From Xenophilus azovorans DSM 13620 (GTDB lineage: Bacteria > Pseudomonadota > Gammaproteobacteria > Burkholderiales > Burkholderiaceae_C): a DNA stretch of 64,000 nucleotides. A program made the translations under genes and the position numbers. Below are positions 7,638-14,943 of the stretch, in pieces. Location of the stretch: assembly GCF_000745855.1 (NCBI RefSeq), contig NZ_JQKD01000018.1, positions 1-64,000 on the forward strand, given 5' to 3'. The notes beneath the pieces were generated by a model. It was not told the origin of the DNA. It saw only the letters and a program-made list of their open reading frames with translations, and ran no database searches. The number at the start of each line of letters is the position of its first letter. The first letter of the stretch is position 1.

Positions 7638-8876
7638 TCACCCGCCAGTCGTGAACGACCAGGGCGAGGACTTCGGCACTCGCGGCCTTGCGCCTTCGCC
7701 GGCCTCAATGGCGGGTTTCGATTCGATGGCCGGCTTCCCCAAGTCCTTGAGCATGCCCGTAGGCGCTTCGAACACGCTCAGGCCGCTCGGCGCCTGCGCA
7801 ACCTGATCCGGACGCGCCTGCGCCGGTTGAGACGTCTCCATGACGTTCTTTCGCTGCGGATTAGGATCGAAATCGAGCCAGATGCCCGATGCCACGATTT
7901 GCTTACACAACATCGCGTCCACGGTGTACGGCGTGGCATCCTGCGTATAGCACTTGCACTTGTCACCCATGCTCATGCACGCAGCCGGCACAGGCACGCG
8001 CGCGGGCTTCGTCAGTTCGTCATAGGCCGGCGCCGAATGACGCAAGCCCGCGAGTCTCGGCTGATAGCTGGCGATGTACTCTGCCGTGGTCTTTACCGCA
8101 TGCTGCTGGCCACCGGAGCCCTGCCCTGCCACCGGCATCGCGCCAGGCGCTTGTAACTGCGCCTGCTGGGGCGCCTTGCCGACCGTGCGCTTCCAGAGCA
8201 TGTACCCGCCGCCGCCCAACAATGTCGGGATCAGCACCAGCGAGACGGCCAGGAAGATCGCTGCGCGAGGGATACGGGTCTTGCCCGTGTGCAACTCGGC
8301 CGAGTCGTACCACTCATAGACTTCTTTCGGCTGGCCGCGCATGGTGACCTGCCCCGACCGGCCGGCACCGTTCTTTTCGCACTGATTGTTGACGGCGTCC
8401 CACTGAATCACGCTCGTGACATTACTGCCGCCAGCCACGCGCTTCAGATGCTGATGCCAGCCAGGAGCGCCAATCAGCTTCGTGACGAAGCTATCGAGGT
8501 TGGACGGATGCTGCGTCAGCAGGAAGAAGTCAAAGCCGCGCGAGCGATGCTCTGCCAGCTTCGAGATGTACTCAGGAACTGCGCTACCGTTCGGCCGCTT
8601 GGGCAACCAGTTATGGCACTCATCGGCCAGGAAGATGGTGCCGTCCGGCTGCGACCACCATTCCGAGTAGTGGCACTCCACCCAGCCGAATTCCTGCATG
8701 GTCTTCGGCTTGATGCGCAGGTAGCGCCGCTCCGTATCAGCAGGCTCCGTCTGCGTAGCAGGCTTGCCGATGATGACGCACACCGACCGGCCTTCTTTAA
8801 CTTGCTTGTCGCGCAGGTCTTTGAGCGTAAACAGGCTTTTGCAGGAGCCATTGGCCCCGGTGCGAAGGTACAGCAT
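7638..8876 (-). CDS. zot: Zot/pI-like phage assembly ATPase
   Basis: Zonular occludens toxin family proteins are the pI-type inner membrane ATPases that drive inovirus extrusion. The N-terminus carries a P-loop-like GANGSCKS (residues 7-14) in which cysteine replaces the usual final glycine, and a Walker B segment TIFLADECHNW (80-90). One membrane segment lies at residues 205-228 (AAIFLAVSLVLIPTLL) and is followed by a periplasmic tail of about 180 residues with a cysteine cluster (DKCKCYTQDA). The start is ATG at 8876, with TAGGAGCGGCC as ribosome binding region overlapping the stop of the DUF2523 gene. No toxin activity should be inferred from the name. Confidence 0.93.
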   Translation of the reverse strand: MLYLRTGANGSCKSLFTLKDLRDKQVKEGRSVCVIIGKPATQTEPADTERRYLRIKPKTMQEFGWVECHYSEWWSQPDGTIFLADECHNWLPKRPNGSAVPEYISKLAEHRSRGFDFFLLTQHPSNLDSFVTKLIGAPGWHQHLKRVAGGSNVTSVIQWDAVNNQCEKNGAGRSGQVTMRGQPKEVYEWYDSAELHTGKTRIPRAAIFLAVSLVLIPTLLGGGGYMLWKRTVGKAPQQAQLQAPGAMPVAGQGSGGQQHAVKTTAEYIASYQPRLAGLRHSAPAYDELTKPARVPVPAACMSMGDKCKCYTQDATPYTVDAMLCKQIVASGIWLDFDPNPQRKNVMETSQPAQARPDQVAQAPSGLSVFEAPTGMLKDLGKPAIESKPAIEAGEGARPRVPKSSPWSFTTGG

Positions 8877-8884
8877 GGCCGCTC

Positions 8885-9184
8885 CTACTTCTTACGAAAC
8901 GCCTTCATGGCGCCATTCTTCAAGCCCTGCCCGGTCATACGCATCACGATAGCGCTTGTGATGATGTTGATGCACACGCCAATCTTCATATAGGCCATGA
9001 GATTCACGATATCCGCACCCATGCCCTGCATCGCTCCGAGCGCCTGCGACTTCGCATAGTCCAGGGACATGTCAATGCCCGTATACGTGATGACCCCGAT
9101 GCCCAGCGACACCAACACTTGTCCAGCAATGGAGCCAGCGGCCCACAGTAGACCGCGCATCAATAACGCAATGATTGCAGGCAT
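8885..9184 (-). CDS. DUF2523 family protein, pVI-like minor coat
   Basis: This 99-aa hydrophobic protein is of the DUF2523 type found between pIII and Zot in many inoviruses, the position of pVI at the virion end. Hydrophobic segments are MPAIIALLMRGLLWAAG, VLVSLGIGVITYTGIDM and YMKIGVCINIITSAIVM; the C-terminus is basic (KAFRKK). The start is the ATG at 9184, 2 bp after the pIII stop, rather than the upstream ATG that overlaps pIII. Membrane insertion before incorporation into virions is inferred from family knowledge. Confidence 0.88.
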   Translation of the reverse strand: MPAIIALLMRGLLWAAGSIAGQVLVSLGIGVITYTGIDMSLDYAKSQALGAMQGMGADIVNLMAYMKIGVCINIITSAIVMRMTGQGLKNGAMKAFRKK

Positions 9185-9186
9185 GT

Positions 9187-10593
9187 TCAACCCCTTGTGA
9201 CGATGCGAGCGGCCAGCAAGAACGAGACAGCCACCAGCAGATTGCCGAGCATGGCGAGCGGATCGCACAGCACATTGAAAGGCAGGTTGACCGTCAAACC
9301 GCGAACCTCAAATTGCTTGTTCAGATCGCAACTGCCGCCCCCGAGCGCATCCGAACTATCGAAACCACCCGGGCCGACATTGACCGTCTCGTTATGCGGA
9401 TTGGTCGCCGTGCGATCGTCAGTCCGCTCGCCCTCGCCCTGAAGCCACGTGGAAGGCTCCGCGTCCGTGCGCAACGTCTCGCAGTTACGCTTATGCTGCT
9501 CCTGCGCCATCGCGTTGACCACAGCATCCTCAGACTTCGCCACGAAGCCCTGCGCGCAGTTGCCCGAGAACGAGCTTTCACTCGTGCCCTCGCCGCACAT
9601 CTTGAGCCCATTACCCGGCTTGCACGCCCCGGACGCCGAACCGCTCGTGCTCGAACTCGTGCATGTCTGCGTACTACTGCCGGCTGGCGTCACGCATTCC
9701 GTCGTCGTCGTCGTACACGTCCCGCCCGAACAGCTTGTCTCCTTCGTCCAATCGGTCTTGTTCCCATCCTTGTCCGTCGAACTACCCTTGTCCGTTTCCT
9801 TGACGTTGCCATCGGTGCCGCGCGGATAGCAACTACTGACACCATTGACTTCACCGCGCGACTGCCCAGCAGGACAAGGCGACGGCGCCGCCGTACCGTC
9901 ATCCGGCTTATCCGGCGTCGATCCATCTTCGGGCTTCGGCGTACTCGGCGCAGGCCCCTCATCCGTACCGCCACCACCATCGCAAGTAGTGCCCGTGCTA
10001 CCGGTATAGAAGCCCTCGCCGGTGCTCACATAATGACCCGACCCCGCTGGCGTCTCCTGCTGAAACATGCGCTGCACTTTCACGACGCACTTCCCGCCAC
10101 CGGCACTGTTCCAGCTATCGCAGAAATAGAAATCCGACCCCGTGCCTTCGTAATTCTTCCAGCCCGCCGACTGGCCGGCCAAAGCCTCGCATTCACTCGG
10201 ATCAGCAACGCACGCGCCGCCCTCTTCGTGATAGCCGGTGTTGCACTGACAGCCGCCGCTTACCGCCGTGCTATTCGCAGGACACACCGACGACGCGCGA
10301 CTGATGACCTTATAAACGCTTGAACCACCGACAGTCGAAATCCGACACGTCCCATAGTTGCCACCACCCACGACACCATCCCGATTCGGATAGCCGCTCC
10401 AAATGCCTTGCGCAATATCCATCCACTCATTACAGGCGGCAACGTTCGTGGAGTAATAACCCGTCTGGGGCGACGTCTTCCCCAAGAACGTATGCGAATC
10501 GACAAAGTACTGATTCGTCAACGCCGGCACCAACGCATGCGCCTGCCCAACCAGCAGCAGCGCCGCGACGATCAGACGGACAACATGAACCAT
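9187..10593 (-). CDS. pIII-like adsorption protein (TspB-type)
   Basis: pIII-type proteins at the virion tip bind the host pilus and TolA-like co-receptors and terminate assembly. The start chosen is MVHVVRLIVAALLL at 10593, which gives a clear signal peptide ending near GQAHA; the frame is open upstream but that part is not signal-like. The mature protein is cysteine-rich, with a long low-complexity linker of Gly, Ser, Thr, Pro and Asp, and ends in one membrane anchor (MLGNLLVAVSFLLAARI) with a short basic tail. This layout matches pIII and the TspB C-terminal family. Length is 468 aa. Host specificity cannot be read from sequence. Confidence 0.88.
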   Translation of the reverse strand: MVHVVRLIVAALLLVGQAHALVPALTNQYFVDSHTFLGKTSPQTGYYSTNVAACNEWMDIAQGIWSGYPNRDGVVGGGNYGTCRISTVGGSSVYKVISRASSVCPANSTAVSGGCQCNTGYHEEGGACVADPSECEALAGQSAGWKNYEGTGSDFYFCDSWNSAGGGKCVVKVQRMFQQETPAGSGHYVSTGEGFYTGSTGTTCDGGGGTDEGPAPSTPKPEDGSTPDKPDDGTAAPSPCPAGQSRGEVNGVSSCYPRGTDGNVKETDKGSSTDKDGNKTDWTKETSCSGGTCTTTTTECVTPAGSSTQTCTSSSTSGSASGACKPGNGLKMCGEGTSESSFSGNCAQGFVAKSEDAVVNAMAQEQHKRNCETLRTDAEPSTWLQGEGERTDDRTATNPHNETVNVGPGGFDSSDALGGGSCDLNKQFEVRGLTVNLPFNVLCDPLAMLGNLLVAVSFLLAARIVTRG

Positions 10594-10640
10594 AACGCCC
10601 CCAGTACCGCCAAGATGATGTAGATGCCGCCTTGATCCAT
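10572..10640 (-). CDS. 22-aa membrane peptide overlapping the pIII start
   Basis: The frame reads MDQGGIYIILAVLGALWFMLSV: a charged start followed by one hydrophobic span. An AGAGG-like ribosome binding region precedes the ATG at 10640. It overlaps the first 22 bp of the pIII gene in another frame. Inoviruses commonly encode tiny membrane proteins (pVII and pIX are 33 and 32 aa in Ff phages), so it may be a minor coat protein. I assign it by size, hydropathy and position only. Confidence 0.5.
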   Translation of the reverse strand: MDQGGIYIILAVLGALWFMLSV

Positions 10641-10686
10641 GCTCTGCCTCTGCGAAGCGCACACCGCATGCGCTTTGAACAGGCAA

Positions 10687-10709
10687 CCCCGGGTGATCAG
10701 GCCGGGGTG
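10687..10709 (-). terminator. stem-loop after the major coat gene
   Basis: A 7-bp stem (ACCCCGG/CCGGGGT) with a 9-nt loop lies 12 bp after the coat stop on the minus strand. There is no T run. Ff phages have a terminator between the coat gene and gene III to raise coat expression; a similar role here is inference. Confidence 0.4.
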
Positions 10710-10721
10710 CGAGCTACTCGA

Positions 10722-10925
10722 TCAGCTCAGGGCGGCACGCACCCACTTGAAGGCCTTCACGGCGCCGTAGATCATCAGCACGGCCACGCCGACCAGACCC
10801 ACGGGAGCGGCCTGCGCGGCGATGTCCGTGACCAGATCGGTCACATCGATGGCGGCGGCATTGGCCGAGGCCAGGGCGCCCAGGGAGCCGACGGCCACGA
10901 GGCCGCGAGAGATGGTCTTGTTCAT
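10722..10925 (-). CDS. major coat protein (pVIII-like)
   Basis: The 67-aa precursor has a textbook signal peptide (MNKTISRGLVAVGSLGALASANA) and a mature part of about 44 residues: an acidic N-terminal stretch (IDVTDLVTDI), one hydrophobic helix (VGLVGVAVLMIYGAV) and a basic C-terminus (KAFKWVRAALS) that would face the DNA. This is the inovirus pVIII design of helical virion coat. A good ribosome binding site (GGAAA) precedes the ATG at 10925. A stem-loop follows the stop. Confidence 0.95.
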   Translation of the reverse strand: MNKTISRGLVAVGSLGALASANAAAIDVTDLVTDIAAQAAPVGLVGVAVLMIYGAVKAFKWVRAALS

Positions 10926-10937
10926 TTCAGTTTCCTT

Positions 10938-11147
10938 TCAGTTGCCCTCAGCGGGCGGGTTTCCATCACCAGTTGACAGGACCCGGGCGAGCATTCGAAT
11001 AGCCCAGCCCACGATCCAGACCGCGCCGATGGCGAGCGCGATTTGTGCGCCTTCTTCCTTCGTCAGTTGGAAGGGAGGCAGTGACAACTCGTGCACGACC
11101 GTCACCGTGCACGCGCTATCGCATTGAATGATTTGCTGCGGCTCCAT
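10938..11147 (-). CDS. small phage membrane protein
   Basis: The 69-aa protein begins MEPQQIIQCDSACTVTVVHEL, then KEEGAQIALAIGAVWIVGWAIRMLA, a single membrane helix, and a short hydrophilic tail. Two cysteines lie in the first 14 residues. Its start overlaps the stop of the upstream coat-like gene by one base (TGATG), so the two are translationally coupled. Position next to the coat gene suggests a minor coat or assembly function, in line with the small proteins near gene VIII in other inoviruses. I do not assign a specific homologue. Confidence 0.78.
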   Translation of the reverse strand: MEPQQIIQCDSACTVTVVHELSLPPFQLTKEEGAQIALAIGAVWIVGWAIRMLARVLSTGDGNPPAEGN

Positions 11148-11458
11148 CAGCGGCCGGCACGCCGGTCCTCATGCTGCGCAGCGACGCCCTCGCGCCATGC
11201 CTGCTTTTCCGCATCGCTCCACGAGGCATCGAACTGGCGGCGCATGTAGCCCGAGTCCCAGGCCGCCGTGGCGGCATTCGCAGCAGCGGCCTCGCGCAGC
11301 GCCGCAGTGCCTTCCATCGGGCTATAGCCGAGCGCCGAGCGGACCCACTTACTCGCCTTCGCGGCAAGGAGCACCAGCAGGCATCCCAGGCCTACGGCAC
11401 CAACAGCGCCTACTGCGAAGCCGATATCCGTCACGAGCGATGAAACATCAATTGCCAT
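11147..11458 (-). CDS. coat-like protein with C-terminal extension and no signal peptide
   Basis: The first 45 residues (MAIDVSSLVTDIGFAVGAVG, a hydrophobic helix, then KASKWVRSALG) align with the mature major coat protein at 10722-10925 (AIDVTDLVTDI...KAFKWVRAALS). Unlike that protein it has no signal peptide, starting directly at the equivalent of the mature N-terminus, and it carries an added tail of about 55 residues rich in Ala, Arg, Glu and Trp (REAAAANAATAAWDSGY, then WSDAEKQAWREGV). A strong AGGAGG ribosome binding site precedes ATG 11458. The tail should lie on the cytoplasmic, DNA-facing side, so a role at the virion end or in packaging is possible; this is inference. Confidence 0.82.
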   Translation of the reverse strand: MAIDVSSLVTDIGFAVGAVGAVGLGCLLVLLAAKASKWVRSALGYSPMEGTAALREAAAANAATAAWDSGYMRRQFDASWSDAEKQAWREGVAAQHEDRRAGR

Positions 11459-11537
11459 GGGTAAACCTCCTCAGGAAGAAAAGGGCGACCGCCACCGCGA
11501 CGGCCGCGCAGACTCGGGCGATGACGTAGCGGCCCAT
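11448..11537 (-). CDS. 29-aa membrane peptide (pVII/pIX-like candidate)
   Basis: The frame reads MGRYVIARVCAAVAVAVALF then FLRRFTHGN: one hydrophobic helix flanked by basic residues. Its ATG overlaps the stop of the preceding 23-aa frame (TGATG), and its 3' end overlaps the start of the coat-like gene by 11 bp. Size and topology match inovirus pVII/pIX minor coat proteins. It is called from position and composition only. Confidence 0.6.
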   Translation of the reverse strand: MGRYVIARVCAAVAVAVALFFLRRFTHGN

Positions 11538-11608
11538 CACAGCCACTCGCCAATCAGCACGAAGGCCCACATCGCTGCACCGCATGCCACGACTTCAAGC
11601 GCCCACAT
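11537..11608 (-). CDS. 23-aa membrane peptide
   Basis: The frame reads MWALEVVACGAAMWAFVLIGEWL, almost entirely hydrophobic with a terminal Glu-Trp. It overlaps the 3' end of the upstream 97-aa gene and is coupled through TGATG to the 29-aa frame. A GCGAGG sequence precedes the ATG. The frame is open upstream without another ATG, so a longer form from a rare start codon is possible. Confidence 0.45.
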   Translation of the reverse strand: MWALEVVACGAAMWAFVLIGEWL

Positions 11609-11888
11609 CGCAGCCTCGCCTTGCAGCTTGGCGAGCTTGACGCTCCGCGACCCGATCCAGCGCCAGGAACATGCGTTCGCGCATGACCCTCACGTGCTCG
11701 ACGCGCCGGGCGAACGGCACTTGCTGCCCGCGCAGGCGAATCCAGCGGCCGACCATGCGAATCGCAGCCGCAACGCCCTGCGCGATGAACACGCCGAGCA
11801 CGCCCGACACGAATGCGATCAGCGCCATGTAGCTCAGCGCCTGAGACAGGTCTTCGGCATTGAGAACAGACAAAGGTGCGCAATCCAT
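11595..11888 (-). CDS. small phage inner membrane protein
   Basis: The 97-aa protein has one membrane helix (LSYMALIAFVSGVLGVFIAQGVAAAI) at about residues 18-43, then a basic cytoplasmic-type tail (RMVGRWIRLRGQQV and RVMRERMFLALDRVAERQAR). It starts one base inside the stop of the upstream gene (TGATG). It belongs to the structural/assembly half of the prophage by position. I do not recognise a named family. Confidence 0.7.
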   Translation of the reverse strand: MDCAPLSVLNAEDLSQALSYMALIAFVSGVLGVFIAQGVAAAIRMVGRWIRLRGQQVPFARRVEHVRVMRERMFLALDRVAERQARQAARRGCDVGA

Positions 11889-12142
11889 CAGTGACTCCCG
11901 TTTCCGGTTACGAATCTCGATTGCGCTTCGTCGGTGTCATCGGCCGTGCCGAGTACATCGAGGTCCACAATCGAGGCGTCATCGTCCGGGTCCGTCCAGT
12001 CCTGCACCAACTGAACAGCCCGTTCGACGTCATCGGTGACCCCGCCGCCCGCTTTCGCGAGGCTGCGGAACCACTCGGGCGTGCCGTCCCGCCCAGGCGC
12101 GAGGAAGCGACCGGTTGCGAGGGATTGCACAATCAGCCGCAT
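11888..12142 (-). CDS. small acidic phage protein of unknown function
   Basis: The 84-aa protein starts MRLIVQSLATGRFLAPGRDG and continues with an acidic C-terminal part (DWTDPDDDASIVDLDVLGTADDTDEAQ). There is no signal peptide or membrane segment. It lies 4 bp after the ssDNA-binding protein stop. Position is between replication and structural genes; no function is assigned. Confidence 0.65.
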   Translation of the reverse strand: MRLIVQSLATGRFLAPGRDGTPEWFRSLAKAGGGVTDDVERAVQLVQDWTDPDDDASIVDLDVLGTADDTDEAQSRFVTGNGSH

Positions 12143-12146
12143 GGCA

Positions 12147-12458
12147 TCAGGCGGACTTCGCCCGCTCCATCGGCTTGATGCTCACGATCGACAGCGAGGT
12201 CTTGTTCTCCGCCGCCGCGACCACATCGAACTCCACTTCGACGCGCAGCGGCAGCGACTTGGCGAGATGCTTCCACTTGTCGAATTCATCGGCCTTGCCG
12301 AACTTGAAGGGACGGGTGCTGATGCCGATGGCTTCGCCGCTGGTGTTGCTCGCGAGGTCTGCATCCAGGTGGAAGGTGCAGGAGTCGAAGCCACGGCCTT
12401 CGAAGTCGCCTTTGCTGGCCTTGATGCCGTAGAGAGTGCTTTCAGACTTGATACGCAT
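12147..12458 (-). CDS. inovirus single-stranded DNA-binding protein (pV-like)
   Basis: The 103-aa protein directly follows the replication initiator, the position of gene V, whose product coats phage ssDNA before packaging. It has no membrane segment and is predicted to be mostly beta (STLYGIKASKGDFEGRGFDS, then LPLRVEVEFDVVAAAENKTSLSIV), consistent with an OB-fold. A ribosome binding site AAGGAT precedes the ATG. Assignment rests on size, position and fold pattern. Confidence 0.78.
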   Translation of the reverse strand: MRIKSESTLYGIKASKGDFEGRGFDSCTFHLDADLASNTSGEAIGISTRPFKFGKADEFDKWKHLAKSLPLRVEVEFDVVAAAENKTSLSIVSIKPMERAKSA

Positions 12459-12478
12459 GATTGATCCTTACAGCCCGT

Positions 12479-13675
12479 TCAATGGACACCCTGCGCGACT
12501 GGGCCAGATCGCGGGGCAACATAAGACTGGAATGCGCTGGCGTAACCGGCGCGAAGATCGGCATCAGAGAAGCCCCGAAGGCGAGACGGCCGCTTGACGG
12601 CCGACACGATCAGTTCGAGAAACTGTTCTTCATCGAGGAAGGTTGCGGCCACGCCGACGCTTGCAGCGGCCGTGCTGAGCACCCAGCGGGCATTGCGGGC
12701 GCACTCGGCCTGCACGCTCATGATGGCTTCGCGCGGCTTGCACTGGATCGGCTCAGGCGTGGCCTTGTCGCCCGCCTCGCGCAGGACGGCCGCATGCCAG
12801 TCGCTGGCGCCCGCGAAGAAGTCCTGCGGCCGGCGCAGCACTTCGCTTTCGATCACGCGCAGCTTGTTGCCATAGCGCAGTTCGAAGCGCAGCCAGTCAA
12901 CATCCGCCTCAGGGCCGAACAGTTGATCGCCCTTTTCATAGACGTTGGTTTCCTTGCCGGCTTCCTTGCTGCCGATGTACAGGCTTCGACTATTGCCCTG
13001 CAGCCAGTTCAGATCGCGCAGCTTCGGGCGACGGCCGTAGTGATCGCACAGGCCGGCCTTGTAGTCTTCCCAAACACGCTCGATGCCGCCTGCATAGCCA
13101 TCGAAGAAGTCCAACGCGAGGTCAACGCGCGTGATCTTGGCTTGCAGTTCATCGACAAGGTTCGCCATCTTGTCGGTCCATCCGGTATCAGCGAAGGTGC
13201 ACGCCTTGCCGTAGAGGTTGACGTGCAGCGTCTCGGCTTGTGTGCGCTGGCGAGGACTGTCCGAGCTTGCGCCGAATCCGACCCAGCCGACTTCTTCTTC
13301 GTTGCGCTTAATGGACCAACGATGCTTGTAGAAATCGTGGCCCTTTTGCAATTCGTGATGGCGCACGAAGTCGAAGCCAAGGATGGTGCAGACGCGCTCC
13401 GCGAGGTCCGCCGCCTGCTGCGCCGGGGACTGGTCCGCATCGGGCAGACCATTGATGATCGTCAGCAGCTTGTGCAGGCGGTAGCCTTCGTCCCACACCG
13501 AAGTCGTCTCGCGGCGACGGTCCGTGAGGACTGGGGGATAGGTCTTGACCTTCGCCGTGAAGCGAAGCCAGTCCACGTGCACGAGGCGCTTGCTTTCGGT
13601 GCGCTCGGCCATCAGCCGCAGCTTCACCGTGTTGCCATCGAGCACCAGCGCATTGCGGTCCGCTACCTTGGTCAT
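12479..13675 (-). CDS. phage replication initiation protein (Rep_trans/RstA-like)
   Basis: Inovirus replication initiators nick the plus-strand origin to begin rolling-circle replication. The 398-aa protein shows the family signatures VDWLRFTAK near the start, LHVNLYGKACTF, ITRVDLALDFFDG, the NVYEKGDQ tyrosine motif and WLRFELRYGNKLR. It overlaps the stop of the preceding gene (ATGA) and has a GGAGA ribosome binding site. The ssDNA-binding gene follows after 20 bp. This is the most diagnostic replication gene of the element. Confidence 0.92.
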   Translation of the reverse strand: MTKVADRNALVLDGNTVKLRLMAERTESKRLVHVDWLRFTAKVKTYPPVLTDRRRETTSVWDEGYRLHKLLTIINGLPDADQSPAQQAADLAERVCTILGFDFVRHHELQKGHDFYKHRWSIKRNEEEVGWVGFGASSDSPRQRTQAETLHVNLYGKACTFADTGWTDKMANLVDELQAKITRVDLALDFFDGYAGGIERVWEDYKAGLCDHYGRRPKLRDLNWLQGNSRSLYIGSKEAGKETNVYEKGDQLFGPEADVDWLRFELRYGNKLRVIESEVLRRPQDFFAGASDWHAAVLREAGDKATPEPIQCKPREAIMSVQAECARNARWVLSTAAASVGVAATFLDEEQFLELIVSAVKRPSRLRGFSDADLRAGYASAFQSYVAPRSGPVAQGVH

Positions 13676-14145
13676 TGATCGTCTCCGCGATGCGAATTCA
13701 TGTTCTCCCCGTGATTACCATCGGGGTCGGCCGGCGCGTCTGCCGCGCTCGTGTCTCGTGCCTCGCCCCGGCGCGGCGCCACGCCCGCAGCCCGAGCAGC
13801 ACAACGAGGGCGCATGCCTTCGGCACCGGGCTCTGGCCCTTCGGGTTGAGCCGGCCTTGCCGTCTCAATCGCGCAAGGCGCGACTAACGATCCCTTGCGC
13901 GGGGCGCCACCGTCCGCGTACCAAACCACGCCGGCATCGAGGAGGCCGCGCAGGAGGCCCGGATCAATCAGCAGCTCACGGCGGGCTGCGGCTCGCCCTC
14001 GGGGCGCAGCCGCAGCGACAGGCCGGCCAGCGCTGCACGCGCTGGATTTGTTCAGCAAGAGGGGGGCGAGGGGCGGCAGGAAGGCCGCGCCACTGGCGAG
14101 CAGGCGGCGCGAGCCGGCGCCGGCCGCGATGGCGGGTTTCACCAT
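13672..14145 (-). CDS. phage protein of unknown function, Ala/Arg/Pro-rich
   Basis: The 157-aa frame is coupled on both sides: its ATG lies 7 bp inside the HTH gene and its stop overlaps the replication initiator start (ATGA). The sequence is rich in Ala, Arg, Gly and Pro, with a clearer segment LIDPGLLRGLLDAGVVWYADGGAPRKG. There is no signal or membrane segment. The overlap chain is the main reason to accept it as a gene. Confidence 0.6.
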   Translation of the reverse strand: MVKPAIAAGAGSRRLLASGAAFLPPLAPLLLNKSSACSAGRPVAAAAPRGRAAARRELLIDPGLLRGLLDAGVVWYADGGAPRKGSLVAPCAIETARPAQPEGPEPGAEGMRPRCAARAAGVAPRRGEARDTSAADAPADPDGNHGENMNSHRGDDQ

Positions 14146-14366
14146 GGCGACCCCATCGCGCGCTCGATGCGCCTTCGCGTGGCACGGTCCACCACATCAC
14201 CGGACTCGGCACGCTGGAACGTGCGCAGGCCGACACCGGCCCGGCTGGCGGCTTCCGGCTGCGTCAGCTTCAAACCGACACGCAGACAACGGATGAACGA
14301 CGCACCGGGCGGCGCGCGATACGGGCCACGCGAGCCGCCACCGGAAACGAATCGCAGGCCGCTCAT
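14139..14366 (-). CDS. small HTH DNA-binding protein, phage early region
   Basis: The 75-aa protein contains a Cro/CI-type helix-turn-helix (LKLTQPEAASRAGVGLRTFQ then RAESGDVVDRATRRRIERAM). The start is the ATG at 14366 overlapping the upstream stop (ATGA); the frame is open further upstream but there it shadows that gene. It is probably a second transcriptional regulator of the phage (Cro-like or late-gene control); the target is not visible. Confidence 0.72.
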   Translation of the reverse strand: MSGLRFVSGGGSRGPYRAPPGASFIRCLRVGLKLTQPEAASRAGVGLRTFQRAESGDVVDRATRRRIERAMGSPW

Positions 14367-14656
14367 GCTCGCCCCTGCATGGCTTCCAGGCGGCACAGCG
14401 CGGCACGGGCCTTGTCCTGCTGCGTGCCGCGTGCGCAGAAGGCCGACAGCACCGCGCAATCGGCCTTGAACTGGATGGACGCCCGCAACGACTCGCGCAC
14501 GGCCGCAGGGACCGGAGCGCGAAGGACTGCCGAGGCCCGGCGGCGCAACTCGTGGCGGTCGATGCCGGCCGTGCTCACCGAGACGGCCGGCGTGACGGGC
14601 TCCGGCTTCGCGCAACGCGTGCGGACGGCTTCGAGCCATTCGGAGACGGTCAGCAT
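14363..14656 (-). CDS. phage early protein of unknown function
   Basis: The 97-aa protein begins MLTVSEWLEAVRTRCAKPEP and is largely helical, with a cysteine-containing C-terminal half (FKADCAVLSAFCARGTQQDK). Its ATG overlaps the stop of the preceding gene by 7 bp and its stop overlaps the HTH gene (ATGA). I do not recognise a family. Confidence 0.68.
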   Translation of the reverse strand: MLTVSEWLEAVRTRCAKPEPVTPAVSVSTAGIDRHELRRRASAVLRAPVPAAVRESLRASIQFKADCAVLSAFCARGTQQDKARAALCRLEAMQGRA

Positions 14657-14943
14657 GCCACCCTCCGGTCCTCAAGCTCACGCGCCTGCGATACCTCAAA
14701 CGACAACATGCGCCACGCCGTCCACGGCGTACGCCCGAAACCCTTTAAGCCCTGCGGGCCGATAGCAACCCACAAGCCGCCATCGCGATACAGATGCGGC
14801 TTTTGATGCCAGTCAGTCACAGCGCACCCCACCCCCCCGCCAAGGCCATACTGCAGCGAATAGAAGCGGATCAGGGACACAAGCGGCCGATGCCGCATGC
14901 AATTCCTGCGCTGCGCAAGCTTGATGCGCTGCGCGTGCTTCAC
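14650..14943 (-). CDS. phage early protein of unknown function
   Basis: The start shown is a GTG that overlaps the stop of the upstream regulator (GTGA). An ATG at 14898 (MRHRPLVSLIRFYSLQ) has a better ribosome binding site (AGGA, 5 bp away) and may be the true start, giving 82 aa. The conserved-looking part is LYRDGGLWVAIGPQGLKGFG followed by RTPWTAWRML, rich in Trp and Gly. It sits in the coupled early operon; function unknown. Confidence 0.65.
   Translation of the reverse strand: MKHAQRIKLAQRRNCMRHRPLVSLIRFYSLQYGLGGGVGCAVTDWHQKPHLYRDGGLWVAIGPQGLKGFGRTPWTAWRMLSFEVSQARELEDRRVAC

Noticed and set aside
7638..8876. Zot as an enterotoxin
   Set aside because: The family name is historical; position and domains indicate a phage assembly ATPase, and nothing here supports toxin activity.
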